Shown one piece after another: positions 12,060 through 23,903 of a DNA stretch of 64,000 nt. Each line of letters starts with the position of its first letter. The first letter of the stretch is position 1. A program made the position numbers and the translations under genes. A model generated the notes under the pieces. The model was not told the origin of the DNA. It ran no database searches and saw only the letters and a program-made list of their open reading frames with translations. The stretch is from Aptenodytes patagonicus (Eukaryota; Chordata; Aves; Sphenisciformes; Spheniscidae), in assembly GCF_965638725.1 (NCBI RefSeq), contig NC_134982.1, positions 61,441,816 to 61,505,815 of the forward strand, read 5' to 3'.

Positions 12060-13955
12060 ACAGAATCTTAGAATCATAGAATCATTAAGGTTGGAAAAGA
12101 CCTCTAAGATCACTGAGTCCAACCATCGACCCAACACCACCATGCCCACTAAACCATGTCCCTAAGCGCCTCATCTACGCGTCCTTTAAATACGTCCAGG
12201 GATGGTGACTCAACCACTTCCCTGGGCAGCCTGTTCCAATGTTTAACCACTCTTTCAGTAAAGAGATTTTTCTTCATGTCCAATCTAAACCTCCCCTGGC
12301 ACAACTTGAGGCCATTTCCTCTCGTCCTATCGCTAGTTACTTGGGAGAAGAGACCGACACCCACTTCGCTACAACCTCCTTGCAGGGAGTTGTAGAGAGC
12401 GATGAGGTCTCCCCTCAGCCTCCTTTTCTCCAGGCTAAACAACCCCAGTTCCCTCAGCCGCTCCTCGTAAGACTTGTTCTCCAGACCCTTCACCAGCTTC
12501 GTTGCCCTTCTCTGGACACGCTCCAGCACCTCAATGTCTTTCTTGTAGTGAGGGGCCCAAAACTGAACACAGTATTCGAGGTGCAGCCTCACCAGTGCCG
12601 AGTAGAGGGGCACGATCACTTCCCTACTCCTGCTGGCCACACTATTTCTGATACAGGCCAGGATGCCATTGGCCTTCTTGGCCACCTGGGCACACTGCCG
12701 GCTCATGTTCAGCCAGCTGTCAACCAACACCCCCAGGTCCTTTTCTGCCAGGCAGCTTTCCAGCCACTCTTCCCCAAGCCTGTAGCGCTGCATGGGGTTG
12801 TTGTGGCCGAAGTGCAGGACCCGGCACTTGGCCTTGTTGAATCTCCTACGGTTGGCCTCAGCCCATCGATCCAGCCTGCCCAGGTCCCTCTGCAGAGCCT
12901 GCCTACCCTCGAGCAGATCAACACTCCCGCCCAACTTGGTGTCGTCTGCAAACTGACTGAGGGTGCACTCAATCGCCTCATCCAGATCATTGATCAAGAT
13001 ATTGAACAAGACCGGCCCCAGAACTGAGCCCTGGGGAACACCGCTCGTGACCGGCCGCCAACTGGATTGAACTCCATTCACCACAACTCTCTGGGCCCAG
13101 CCGTCCAGCCAGTTTTTTACCCAGCGCAGGGTACACCTGTCTAAGCCGTGAGCCACCAGCTTCTCTAGGAGAATGCTGTGGGAGACAGTGTCAAAGGCCT
13201 TGCTGAAGTCCAGGTAAACCACATCCACAGCCTTTCCCTCCTCCACTAGGCAGGTCACCTGGTCCTAGAAGGAGATCAGGTTGGTCAAGCAGGACCTGCC
13301 TCTCATGAACCTGTGCTGGCTGGGCCTGATCCCCTGGTTGTCCCGCTCATGCCTTGTGAGTGCCCTCAAGATGAACCGCTCCATAATCTTCCCCGGCACC
13401 AAGGTCAGGCTGACAGGCCTGTAGTTCCCCAGATCCTCCTTCTGGCCCTTCTTGTAGATGGGCGTCACATTGGCAAGCCTCCAGTCATCCGGGACCTCCC
13501 CCGTTAACCAGGACTGCTGATAAATGATGGAGAGTGGCTTGGCGAGCTCCTCCGCCAGCTCCCTCAGCACTCTCGGGTGGATCCCATCCGGCCCCATAGA
13601 CTTGTGAGCGTCCGGGTGGTGTAGCAGGTCATTAACTGCTTCCTCTTGGATTATGGGGGGTCCATTCTGCTCACCGTCCCTGTCTTCCAGCTCAGGGGGC
13701 TGAGTACCCTGAGGATAACTGGTCTGACTATTAAAAAGTGAGGCAAAGAGGGCATTAAGTATATCAGCCTTTTCCTAATCCTTGGTAACAATGTTCCCCC
13801 CCCCGCATCCAATAAAGGATGGAGATTCTCATTGGCTTCCTTCTTGTCATTAATGTATTTGTAAAAACATTTTTTGTTGTCTCTAACGACGGCAGCCAGA
13901 TTGCATTCTAGCTGGGCTTTTGCCTTTCTAATTTTCTCTCGTCAACTCTCATCAA
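12060..13955 (-). mobile_element. CR1 LINE, about 1.9 kb, well preserved, 5' truncated
   Basis: The left edge, read on the minus strand, is the CR1 3' end with two tail units (AATCATAGAATCAT on the plus strand). The element continues through the full RT domain and the linker upstream of it, and loses similarity near 13950, where it is 5' truncated. The coding part is described separately. Compared with the CR1 at 42-44 kb it has clearly fewer lesions, so it is probably the youngest CR1 in the window. No target-site duplication was found, as expected for CR1. Confidence 0.95.
12149..13950 (-). pseudogene. CR1 ORF2 (endonuclease linker and reverse transcriptase), two nonsense codons
   Basis: A single reading frame runs from about 13950 to the natural stop at 12149-12151. 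It is interrupted only by TAG at 13775-13777 and TAG at 13265-13267. The upstream part carries GPDGIHPRVLRELAEELAKP and GNYRPVSLT, the entry blocks of LINE RTs. In the downstream 369-codon segment, palm motif A ([14 protein letters not shown], around residue 17), [10 protein letters not shown] (73-82) and the catalytic FADD (103-106) are all intact. The C-terminal CR1 block ([20 protein letters not shown]) follows. In a live element the protein primes reverse transcription of CR1 RNA at nicked chromosomal DNA. The apurinic endonuclease domain is missing by 5' truncation, so this copy could not move by itself. Long plus-strand open frames here are shadows. Confidence 0.93.
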
Positions 13956-14406
13956 CCCAGAGATACAACCTTTAGATATTTCCCTGGATTGTCCAAAACA
14001 AAGACATTCTGGAGGTGGGTGAAATGCTCCGCTTCCATTAACTATGATATGTTCATACCTATTACTGAATTCTTTGTGTTCCTGTATACTTACGTTATCT
14101 TAAATAAAATCTGTTTGCTTCTGGTTTATGAAGAACAGCTTAACAGCTCTCTTATAATTTCTCCTGGTATTGTCACAGCTGCAGAAAAAACTACCTGTGT
14201 TGTGTAATTTGCAAGTTTTGAAAAATTATTAATTGGAGCATTGCTTTTTCCCCTGCTGTTTTGAAACTGAACAGAACAACCTGGAAGTGAATCAAGTACT
14301 GGATAGAAACAGACTGACTCGTATTTTCATAGCACTCCCGAGTCACTTCCCCCTCGATTTCAGAAAAGCATCAAGGCATCACAACAAAACATTGAGAATG
14401 CAATTG
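13956..14406. other. Short noncoding spacer between CR1 and solo LTR
   Basis: About 450 bp of AT-rich unique-looking sequence. No gene or repeat was seen. The last five bases, AATTG at 14402-14406, form the left target-site duplication of the LTR. Confidence 0.6.
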
Positions 14407-15003
14407 TGTGCTGTTTTTGGCTGGGACAGAGTTAATTTTCTTCATAGAAGCTGGTATGGGGCTATGTTTTGGATTTGTGCTGAAAACAGTGTTAATACTA
14501 CAGGGATCTTTTTGTTATTGCTGAGCAGTGCTTACACAGAGTCAAGGCCTTTTCTGCTCCTCACACCACCCTGCCAGCGAGTAGGCTGGGGGTGCACAAG
14601 AAGTTGGGAGGGGACACAGCCAGGACAGCTGACCCCAACTGACCAAAGGGCTATTCCATACCATATGACGTCATGCTCAGCATATAAATCTGGGGGAAGA
14701 AGAAGGAAGAGGGGGACATTTGGAGTGATGTCGTTTGTCTTCCCAAGTAACCATTACACGTGACGGAGCCCTGCTGTCCTGGAGATGGCTGAACACCTGC
14801 CTGCCGATGGGAAGTAGTGAATGAATCCCTTGTTTTACTTTGCTTGCGCATGTGGCTTTTGCTTTACCTATTAAACTGTCTTTATCTCAACCCGTGAGTT
14901 TTCTCACTTTTACCCTTCCGATTCTCTCCCCGATCCCACCGGGGGGGGGAGTGAGCGAGCGGCTGTGTGGTGCTTAGTTGCCAGCTGGGGTTAAACCATG
15001 ACA
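14407..15003 (+). mobile_element. Solo LTR of an ERV-L-like retrovirus family, with TSD AATTG
   Basis: Begins TGTGCTG and ends ATGACA (the TG...CA ends expected of an LTR). It is flanked by identical 5-bp duplications AATTG at 14402-14406 and 15004-15008. The body matches the reverse complement of the proviral LTRs at 21 kb, 28 kb and 31 kb in order (for example GGGACAGAGTTAATTTTCTT near the start, GAGCGAGCGGCTGTGTGGTG near the end), but with many more differences, so it belongs to a sister subfamily or is older. U3 carries TGACGTCA and TATAAA. The polyadenylation signal ATTAAA lies near 14869. It arose by recombination between two LTRs that removed the provirus interior. The open frame across it (14233-14763) is not a gene. 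Confidence 0.93.
14666..14688 (+). promoter_or_regulatory. LTR core promoter: CRE palindrome and TATA box
   Basis: TGACGTCA (14666-14673), the full CRE/ATF palindrome, lies 9 bp upstream of TATAAA (14683-14688). The same order is kept in the LTRs of provirus A. This is the expected U3 promoter of the LTR; activity is inferred, not seen. Confidence 0.65.
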
Positions 15004-15008
15004 AATTG

Positions 15009-15600
15009 TGACAATAAAATTAAAATGATAACATAATAACACCGGGTATGAATGCACACATGCAAAGTCTGGTCATTTAGTGAGAAATGTGCTTTCCCTT
15101 ATGACTCATTCATCTGTGTCTCCAAATGCCTTTAAAATAGATGGGCTGGTTAGCTCTCTGCTTTGTACCACACCTCCAGTAGGACTGTCAGACCAGCTGC
15201 AAATCTGTTGTGATTGCAGGGAGATGAAGCCTATGCCTGCACCAGCCCTCTTCACCCACAGATCCAAATATCTGCTCCTTTCTGATGCAAAGGAGGTCAG
15301 CACTAAGATTCTTAATTTCGCATTGTAATCAATTTTTGAAAATGTTAAAAGCTAATTATCCTGCCTGCCAGAGACTTCCTCCCCATCACTGCCAGCATAA
15401 TGTCATAAACACTTGATCTCATATGATGGGTACCAGCATGACCTCTCAAAAAAGGACCAGCAGCTGGCACGTCAGCTAATGGGCCCACACTGGTGCCATT
15501 ACAGAGGGTTGACATCTACTTACACAGAGTAAGTAGGAAATCTGAATAGTCAGATTTGCTTTTATTTGTCTGCAGTCTATCATGCTCATTGATGTTCAAA
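15009..15600. other. Noncoding interval, nothing recognised
   Basis: About 590 bp of unique-looking DNA. The 82-codon frame at 15080-15328 has no recognisable feature and an opposite-strand frame of similar length overlaps it. Confidence 0.5.
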
Positions 15601-16260
15601 TACTTGGCAGGTATTTTATCACATACAAAGTAGCGTAGTAGGTTTTTAAGTTCACTTCTCTCCATGATTTTTTGTAGTTTTTTCCTCTTCTTACCTCCTG
15701 TCCTTTCTTTGGATTCCTTAAGATAGTACCCAGGACTCCCCCAAAATGAAGCAGTTAATTCTTATTGTTATGTTTTGCTTTCTTTTCAAACAATTAAAAT
15801 AATGAGATCTGTTTCTCTACTTTCCAGTCCCCTAAAACAAATCCCAAAGCAAGAGAAAAACTCAGCTACTGCTTTGCTTATTTCCTTGCTTGTAACCTCT
15901 AAAACTTACAGATTCATGCCATCAGGGCAGCATGCTTTGTCTGCATGAAGTGGATCTAAGCTTTTAAGAAGCAATTCTCTAATCTGTACATGATCTAGTT
16001 CATTCTCTCTCATTACTTGTAAACTGATCTCTGGCTTGAACTGATCTCCGTGTTTCTCTGTGAAGAGAGATGCAGAGTAAGTGTTTAACAATGCTGCCAC
16101 TGTTACAGTATCTCCTGCTTATAAACTGTCCGGTATCAATTTGAAGTGGCCCAGGGGTTTCTTTAATCCTTTGATTAAATCTTTCCAGGATAACATTTCA
16201 AAAGGTAGCAAAGGTCATGTCATTAATAGAGAGGTACATGTGCTGTGCACTGTTTGTTCT
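15601..16260 (-). mobile_element. Ancient CR1-like LINE remnant
   Basis: The minus-strand frame at 15906-16100 reads like the block just before the RT domain of CR1 elements: LNTYSASLFTEK, then a DHVQIRELLLK stretch and DKACCPDGMNL, corresponding to the usual GPDG(I/M) entry motif. Downstream on the minus strand (towards 15650) a fragmentary RNPKKGQE-like segment sits where the KKG...GNYRP block would be. The frames are broken by many stops, so it is far older than the other CR1 copies. The ends are uncertain and the family assignment rests on this short similarity. Confidence 0.45.
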
Positions 16261-19200
16261 TACTCCAGCACAACATAAAAAGCAGGGAGCCTCAGGTACA
16301 AATGGATGCATGCAAAATATCTTGTTCCGCAGAAGGAATTGATTGCTCTTCTCCTGCATGCTGATTTTAATGCTGTGTAAGCCTCAGACATCCATTTTGA
16401 AATATTTTCAGTGTGTCTGAAACTTGAAACAGGCAACGCCCCAAAACCTTTCTTACACATTATTGCTGTAGTTGTATGTATAAATCAAGGAATTTTTTTA
16501 AAAGAAATATCAGATTCAAAGTTAAAATTTAAAAAAGCTATGACAACACGTTAGGTACTTGTCACACAGGGTTATCTCACATAGACGGGAGAGGCTGCAC
16601 AGCTACTGTGCTGACACATAATCAGGTACACGTATTGCACCAAGAGGCAGGGCAGACAAAACAATAGCATCGTTAGTACCTTGGACAAATCTAGTCCTGC
16701 TTGTTCTTCATGCCCTTTTCATTATACAGGGGATAGAGGGAAGAGATTCAGACTGATGTCCGTGTTTTTAAGAGGTGTTTGTGTTGCTGTGTGTGACATG
16801 CAGATGTCTTGATTGTCCTGCAAAGAAAATCACAGTGATTATAACCGGAGCTTTGAAAGAATGAAGGAAAGAAATATCATAACTTACCATTTATTTCTAG
16901 GTAAGAATTGATACATCTTAAGAGGTAATCATAAAAATCAGAGTACCTCATTTTTTAATGTTTTAATTAGCTAAATAACAGCAATTTTCTCTGAGCTTAA
17001 ATGACACAAACACCAAGATCTGAAAAAGTTAATATATAGATGGCACGCACAGGACGACATACACTGAGAGAACAAGAGGATCAAGCTGCTTTAGACATTG
17101 CATTTTCACTGACTCACATGCTTGTGAAAGAGGCTCATTTTCTTCCTTCACTACCTTTAAAATGGAGTAAACTGGATCAAATGTTTCTGTTCTCTGTTTA
17201 GAAGCTTTTTTTGGACTGAAATGAACATGTATGAGTTTTCAGTAGAAAACTGCTGGAAAGTCTCTGGATCCCTGAGTCTTCTCACTGAGCACAGCTATGA
17301 TTCAACTTCAAAACTTGCTCGTGTTTAATTCCAGTTGGTATTTAATATGCTTTTCTAATTTTTAAGTCTTTTGCTTATGTTCTCAAAAAGGACGAGCTTT
17401 CTTTTCTTCTTCATCAGCCATTTTGAGCCTATTGGGAGCTTTGTATCTTACAAGTTTCTGGGATTGCTCTGCCACTGAGAAGGAAAAACTGGAATATTTG
17501 TGTTATAATATTTTTTTCTAAAGCAGAGTGACATTGTCAAAGACATTCTGTTAAATTCCTTGCTGGTCACCAACTTTATGTGTTAGAATTGTCATTGTGT
17601 GAGTGGTTTTAGCAATATGTTATCTTCTCATATTGCAAACAACTAATTTAATGTCTAAGTAAGTTCTACATTTCTGCTGTTCTTGCTATATTTACGTACG
17701 TTATTTCTAATACATGCCAGATTTGCTTTCTGCATATTACAGAGCTGAGATCTAATATTTGTTACTGGATCATATAGCATGTTCCCCTGTAAACCTTGTG
17801 TCAAAATATGGGAAATATTTAATTGCATTACAGTTTAGTAGAGTGGGCAATATTTAATACAGTCTTATAACCCACTGTGTGACTTTACTGAAACAACACT
17901 TACTAGCATTTACTAATACAATTCCTATGTTTCTCAAGTTTGCATGAAGTTTCTACATGTCTTGTCTCCTCCAGGTTCTGTGCCTGGTTATAACATCCTA
18001 CATAAAATACAGCAACAGTGAGAGTAGTGTAAGAAAACCATCTTTCAAAGATTCAGATTCTCTTTATCTAGTCACCAGCCTTCTTCAAATCAAATGTCTA
18101 TCCTTGTAAAGCAGTCCAAAATGCATGTGTTAAGGATGGATGTTTAAATGTTTGAGAACAGGAGAAGGAAAAACAAATTCTTTGTATCTGCCCACAAATG
18201 AGGACCAACATCAAACATCATAATCAGGCTGAATGAATCCTGAACCTGCATGGGGTGTCCTGGAAGTGAATTATGAAGGAATATGATTCAGCTTACATGG
18301 AGAAGTTTATGAAAGGATAAGATGATGTGGTTGCTTTTGATAGCAGTTGTTTTTAATGCATTTTTAAATGAAGCAAAACTGTTTAAAGACAACCTGTGGA
18401 ATAAACTACTAATCTGCTCAGGGAAAAAAGCAGACTAATAGAAATTAAGTGTGATTATGGGGAAAGAGGCTAGAACAGATGAGCTCAGTTTCTTTAATAG
18501 TGTGTGGAAATTTATAAACTGCTGAGACAGAGGTTAGAGGTACCTTTCTGCTGCAGAAAACAGCCAGCAACGGAAACACTATAAGTGCAGTAAGTTAAAT
18601 AAACAACAGGGATATGATGAAGGTGCTTGTGGATTCTTACTTCAAAGAGGAAAAAAGACAGCTCTGTCCTCTGGAGTTATAACAAAGAGTAACCAAGTAT
18701 TGTAAATTAGAGAGGGGTTGGTAGAAAGAATTTCACAAGACTGAAAGTCTGCCTTTGAAACGTCGTGTAATATCTCCCTCATTTCCACATACACCAGTGC
18801 AATGAGTTGGTTCTAGCAAATTTCTGCACACAGCACCTGAAGAAAAAGCTGATCAATTTGATGTGCTGTAACTGCCTGCAATTCCCCTCTTCCCTTTTTT
18901 TTAACTGCTCTTCCTCTCCTTTAACCCACACCAGCGCAATCAGGGTGTCAAGTCACAAATTAATCCCAACTCCAGGCAGTGCTAGAAATGTCAAGCTTAA
19001 TGGCATCTCGGCCGTACAGGGTGTCAGCTCATGTTTCAGCCTTATAATAGGCTGAGTTTTGATACAGTTAATATATGCTATACAGGCATTTTATAAGAAA
19101 TTACTGTTCCAGTCTCCAGTCTTATCTTCATTCTATCTCTCTCTTCCTCCTAAATTGCAGCAATTCACATTGCAAATAAAACTAAATAAGGGATGAATGT

Positions 19201-20981
19201 GGAACACTAGCAGGAAATGGGGCAATGTATTTCATTTATCTCCATGAGGAATTAATGCACATGCTTAGTGATGATTATTTAAACATCTACATTATTAGCT
19301 ATTGCACTGTGGGTTTTTTCCTGGTGATTGATGTCTCACTCTGGTGCAAGAAGCAGCTGCTTTTTGGGGGGAATACCATCACATTTCCTCCCCCTACCCA
19401 AAAAGAAGCACTTTGCAACACTGGAGCCAGGAATGGAAGTAACTTGACGGAAAGGTGAGTTGATACAGTATACAAAGTCCATAGTACACAAACAGCTATA
19501 GCTGCATCCTCCAAGTTTGAGCATTTTCTTATTTTTGGCAAGCTGTTCAGACAGAGATTACTGTGCAGGACCTGAAAAAGTTCTACACTTTCCCCACCAG
19601 TCTTGCCCAAACCTGCCTCTGTTTCTTCTTGCATTTTGACAGAACTGATTATTTTTTTGCTATCTTGGGAAAAAATCTATACCCTTCCTCTTCAGGGGTC
19701 TTCTTTAAGCTCTTACAAGCTCTTTTTAGAGGAAGTAAACACACATGCACAAACAGCATTGAGAGAAAAGCTGTGAGCACTGCAGAAACTTTAGAAGCTC
19801 TTACTCATTGTTTCTTAACTCTGGACTTCTGAAAAAAATATATTTTTCATTAGTTACACATGTTGATAAGAACCCTTTATAGCCAACACAAGTGAGGATG
19901 TTATTGCAACCTAATGACACAGCCTTGCCATTTCCTAACGGAGGATGACTAACCTTCATACACTGTACAGCAACTAAATATGGCAACTGATGTTCCAGAA
20001 GATGCTGCTGCCACACATATAGTTCCTGACACTGACTGATGAGCATTATACAATGCAAATTGGAAACAAGAGGCTACACTGTCACAAACAATCCAGTGAA
20101 CATTAATTCACATACACGTACTTCTTTCTACCTACCATTAGCATTGTAGCAGTAAATAAACCAGAAAGAATTGACTAGCACAAAAATCTACATGAGATTA
20201 ATTTACTATAAAATAATTTTGACCTTTAACAAAGGGGTGCACAGCGTCATCTTGCTGTGTTCTTTTCAGTAAGTGAAACAATTCTGGTAATCAACATAGA
20301 AGAAAGTATCTCTGGCTAGAAAAACCTAGTCTATGCTATAATAAACCCCAACGATCCTTTGAAATGCTCTTGATATGTTTCAAGCTACTCTCTTCAGTTA
20401 CTGCTCAGAGGTGAGGAAAATACTAAGCTCTTATCTGGATCCTAGAAAAATCTTGTGGATTTCTGGAAACAGAACTACAGGAGAGGGTGTGCGTGGAAGA
20501 GTGTCTTTCTGATTTGGAAGTAGGGGAAAATGCTGATATTCATTATCAAGACAGACATGTGGGAAATAAAGCAGTATTTCCTTAATTAAACAGAAAAAAA
20601 ATGAGGGTAGATTATAAAGCAGAAGTCAGAGAAGATGGAAAGATCAACTGGAAAACATTCAGAAAACTAAACTTAGAATGGTTTCTTTAATTTAGTTTGA
20701 AATGTTGGTAAAACTGCATGGGGAATAATATAGCTGCAATTCTACGCAGTAATATGTTATTTTTAGGTCACTCAAGCTGTGAATAAAGCAAGAACCCCTG
20801 GGGAGACTTTTCTTTTGTAGACCTGGCCTCCTGCTAAAATACTTTCATTCAGCTGTGGTGGCATGGGCTTTCTACAGGCCTCTGTATTAGTTCCACCTAC
20901 TCTTTCAGAAAATTATTCATTTTAATTGTGGATATGGGAATAGACATGGTGCTTACAGCATCTCAGGGAAAGAGAGAGAAA
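16261..20981. other. Unique-looking noncoding interval left of provirus A
   Basis: About 4.7 kb, AT-rich, short open frames only (up to 111 codons at 19299-19634, minus). No repeat family recognised. The segment around 18,930-19,080 has a less AT-rich, non-repetitive texture that could be a conserved noncoding element, but this cannot be judged without an alignment. GTAGC at 20982-20986 is the left target-site duplication of provirus A. Confidence 0.55.
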
Positions 20982-20986
20982 GTAGC

Positions 20987-21535
20987 TATCGTGGTTTAAT
21001 TTCAGTCGGCAACTAAGCACCACACAGCCGCTCGCTCACTCCCCCCCACCCGGTGGGATGGGGGAGAGAACTGGAAGAGCACAAGTGAGAAAAACTTGTG
21101 GGTTGAGATAAAAACAGTTTAATAATTGAAATAAAATTATAATAATAATATGATGATAATAATAATAATAATACACAAAGCAAGTGATGCACAGTACAAT
21201 TGCTCACCACCCGCCGACCGATGCCCAGCCAGTCCCCGAGCAGCCGCCCCCCACGGCCAGCTTCCCCCAGTTTATGTACTGAGCATGACGTCACATGGTA
21301 TGGAATGTCCCTTTGGCCAGTTTGGCTGTGCCCCCTCCCAGCTTCTTGTGCACCTCCAGCCTTCTCAGTCGGTAGAACATGGGAAGCTGAAAAGTCCTTG
21401 GCTAGTGTAAGCACTGCTTAGCAACAACTAAAACATCGGTGCGTTATCAACTTTGTTCTCATCCTAAATCCAAAACACAGCACTGTACCAGCTACTAGAA
21501 AAGAAATTAACTCTATCCCTGCCGAAACCCGGACA
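20987..21535 (-). repeat. Provirus A 3' LTR
   Basis: 549 bp. On the viral strand it starts TGTCC (plus-strand end at 21535). The viral 3' end now reads ...CGATA instead of the expected ...CA end because of one change at 20988. U3 holds the CRE TGACGTCA (21286-21293) and a TATA-like ACATAAAC (21271-21278). The ATTAAA polyadenylation signal lies at 21118-21123 (viral strand). An AT-rich (AAT)n microsatellite lies at about 21137-21172. Confidence 0.93.
21286..21293. promoter_or_regulatory. CRE/ATF palindrome in 3' LTR
   Basis: Perfect TGACGTCA about 10 bp upstream of the TATA-like box on the viral strand, also present in the 5' LTR at 27945-27952. In provirus B the matching site (31578-31585) reads TGACGCCA. 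Confidence 0.6.
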
Positions 21536-21548
21536 ATATCCACCCCTT
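21536..21548 (-). other. Polypurine tract next to the 3' LTR
   Basis: The viral strand reads AAGGGGTGGATAT immediately before the LTR start TGTCC. It is the likely plus-strand primer of reverse transcription. Provirus B has the same tract at 31823-31835. Confidence 0.75.
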
Positions 21549-21621
21549 ATTCTATACCATCTGTGTCATGCTCAAGTCTCATATTTTCCAGTACATTTTC
21601 ATTAATCACCACCCCTTTTTT

Positions 21622-21659
<38 letters not shown>

Positions 21660-21995
21660 GATATCATTCCCTTCGTCTGTGGGCCATCCCTCTAAAATGT
21701 TCGGTGAGTTCATTTAGTCCATGACTTCGGGCTCCATCTGTCATAATAATCTTTCAGGGCAGGAAAAAATGGAGATGGTATGTGGTGTTGGATTGTTTCA
21801 TGTTGAAGTCAGTTCTGGTACCATCATCACTGTGCTTTGCTTGGTTTCACTGAAGTTATTCTTCATGAGTCTGGGTGATTCTTATCGTAATAACATTAGT
21901 ATGGCATATAATATTATTAGTATTATTAGTATATCTGTGTATCATTAGTATAATTATTATGACTATAATTAGTACTTAACATCACATAATTCAGA
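21549..21995 (-). other. Noncoding 3' segment of provirus A (no env), with (TA)n(CA)n microsatellite
   Basis: About 450 bp between the integrase stop and the polypurine tract. It contains a TA/CA dinucleotide run at about 21621-21659 and repeated ATTAGTATTATTAGTAT-like blocks around 21895-21975. No open frame with a signal peptide or envelope features exists on the viral strand, so env is absent, as is usual for ERV-L. Confidence 0.8.
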
Positions 21996-22352
21996 TCATT
22001 GGCTATTCTCACCCAAAATCAAATCCCCTTGAGGTACACATCGGACTTCCCCATCCTTCCGCACTATCCACCAAGTGCACCCAGATACTTGAGCAAAAGC
22101 AATCCCACGGATGGGTCTGCCTCTGCCTGAGGCAGGAATAACCCAGACTGTCTTCCCCAGCATATTTTTTATGTGCACTACAGGGACTTTATTCCCATCT
22201 ACAGTACGTAAAAGTTCTGACTGGGCAGGGCCTGCTCGATTGGCAGATCCCCGAGTGTTGACTAACCAGGTGGCCTTTGCTAAATGCATATCCCAATGTT
22301 TGAACGTCCCGCCACCCATTGCTCTCAGCGTAGTCTTTAACAGTCCATTGTA
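21996..22352 (-). pseudogene. pol: pol fragment: integrase C-terminal domain
   Basis: Continues in the same frame after the TGA at 22353-22355 and ends at a stop at 21996-21998. The last 107 codons hold the C-terminal integrase domain with WLVNTRGSANRAGPAQ, KVPVVHIKNMLGKTVWVIPA and a CTWWIVRKDGEV stretch ending in GENSQ. This is a basic, tryptophan-rich, DNA-binding-type domain of the kind found in ERV-L integrases. It can be made only by readthrough or internal initiation because of the upstream nonsense codon. The plus-strand frame opposite is a shadow. Confidence 0.88.
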
Positions 22353-23903
22353 TCATTCAATTTTCCCGGAGGCTGGTGCATGATAGGGGATGTGATACAC
22401 CCACTCAATGCCGTGTTCTTTGGCCCAGGTGTCTATGAGGTTGTTTCGGAAATGAGTCCCATTGTCTGACTCAATTCTTTCTGGGGTGCCATGTCGCCAT
22501 AGGACTTGCTTTTCAAGGCCCAGGATAGTGTTCCGGGCGGTGGCATGGGGCACGGGATATGTTTCCAGCCATCCGGTGGTTGCCTCCACCATTGTAAGCA
22601 CGTGGCGCTTGCCTTGGCGGGTTTGTGGGAGTGTGATATAATCGATCTGCCAGGCCTCCCCATATTTATATTTCAACCATCGTCCTCCATACCAAAAAGG
22701 CTTTAACCGCTTGGCTTGCTTGATTGCAGCGCATGTTTCGCATTCATGGATAACCTGGGCTATAGTGTCCATGGTCAAGTCCACCCCTCGATCACGAGCC
22801 CATCTGTATGTTGCATCTCTTCCTTGGTGATCTGAGGTGTCAGGGGCCCACTGAGCTATAAATAATTCACCCTTATGTTGCCAGTCCAGATCCACCTGAG
22901 CCACTTCAATCTTAGCAGCCTGATCCACCTGCTGGTTGTTTTGATGTTCTTCAGTGGCCCGACTCTTGGGTACGTGAGCATCTACGTGACGGACTTTTAC
23001 AACCAGGTTCTCCACCCGGGCAGCAATATCTTGCCACAATGCGGCAGCCCAGATGGGTTTGCCTCTGCGCTGCCAGTTGCTCTGCTTCCATTGCTGCAAC
23101 CACCCCCACAGGGCATTTGCCACCATCCATGAGTCAGTATAGAGATAGAGCACTGGCCACTTTTCTCGGTCAGCAATGTCTAAAGCCAGCTGGATGGCCT
23201 TTACTTCTGCAAATTGGCTCAATTCACCTTCTCCTTCAGCCGTTTCTACAACTTGTCGCATAGGACTCCATACAGCAGCTTTCCACCTCCGATGCTTTCC
23301 CACAAGACGACAGGACCCATCAGTGAACAGGGCATATTGCTTCTCATTTTCTGGTAGTTCATTATACATTGGGGCCTCCTCAGCACGTGTTACCTCCTCC
23401 TCTGGCGATATTCCAAAATCTTTGCCCTCTGGCCAATCCATGATCACTTCCAGGATTCCTGGGCGACTGGGGTTTCCTATTCGAGCCCGTTGTGTGATCA
23501 GTGCGACCCACTTACTCCATGTAGCATCAGTTGCATGATGTGTACGGGGGACCCTCCCTCTGAACATCCAGCCTAGCACCGGCAGTCGGGGTGCCAGGAG
23601 GAGCTGTGCTTCAGTGCCGATCACTTCCGAAGCAGCTCGAACCCCTTCATATGCTGCTAATATCTCTTTTTCAGTTGGAGTATAGCGGGCCTCGGATCCT
23701 CTGTATCCCCAACTCCAAAACCCTAGGGGTCGACCTCGAGTCTCCCCTGGTGCTTTCTGCCAGAGGCTCCAGGTAGGGCCATTCTCCCCGGCTGCGGTAT
23801 AGAGCACATTTTTTACCTCTTGCCCTGCCCGGACTGGCCCCAGGGCTACTGCATGAACTATCTCCCGTTTAATTTGTTCAAAAGCTTGTCGTTGCTCAGG
23901 GCC
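22353..23903 (-). pseudogene. pol: pol fragment: RT connection, RNase H, integrase zinc and catalytic domains
   Basis: About 516 open codons between two in-frame TGA codons (23904-23906 and 22353-22355). In the segment starting at 23807, RNase H shows DGS (D163), E201, TDS (D225) and the VDQAA Asp (D295). The integrase zinc-binding region ends in HECETC (354-359, C-x2-C). The integrase core shows QIDY (D389), SDNG (D448) and E484, an exact D-35-E spacing. The second TGA follows directly after that catalytic Glu, cutting off the C-terminal domain. Normally these domains degrade the RNA strand and insert viral DNA in the nucleus. The nucleotide sequence is essentially identical in provirus B (offset 10,281). 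Confidence 0.92.

Noticed and set aside
12239..13027. 262-codon plus-strand open frame
   Set aside because: Shadow of the CR1 ORF2 frame on the other strand; the minus strand carries all RT motifs.
14233..14763. 176-codon plus-strand open frame
   Set aside because: Starts in unique DNA and runs into the solo LTR; no domain, and LTR sequence is noncoding.
21549..21995. A hidden env gene between integrase and the 3' LTR
   Set aside because: Only about 450 bp with a microsatellite and many stops on the viral strand; no room or signature for env.
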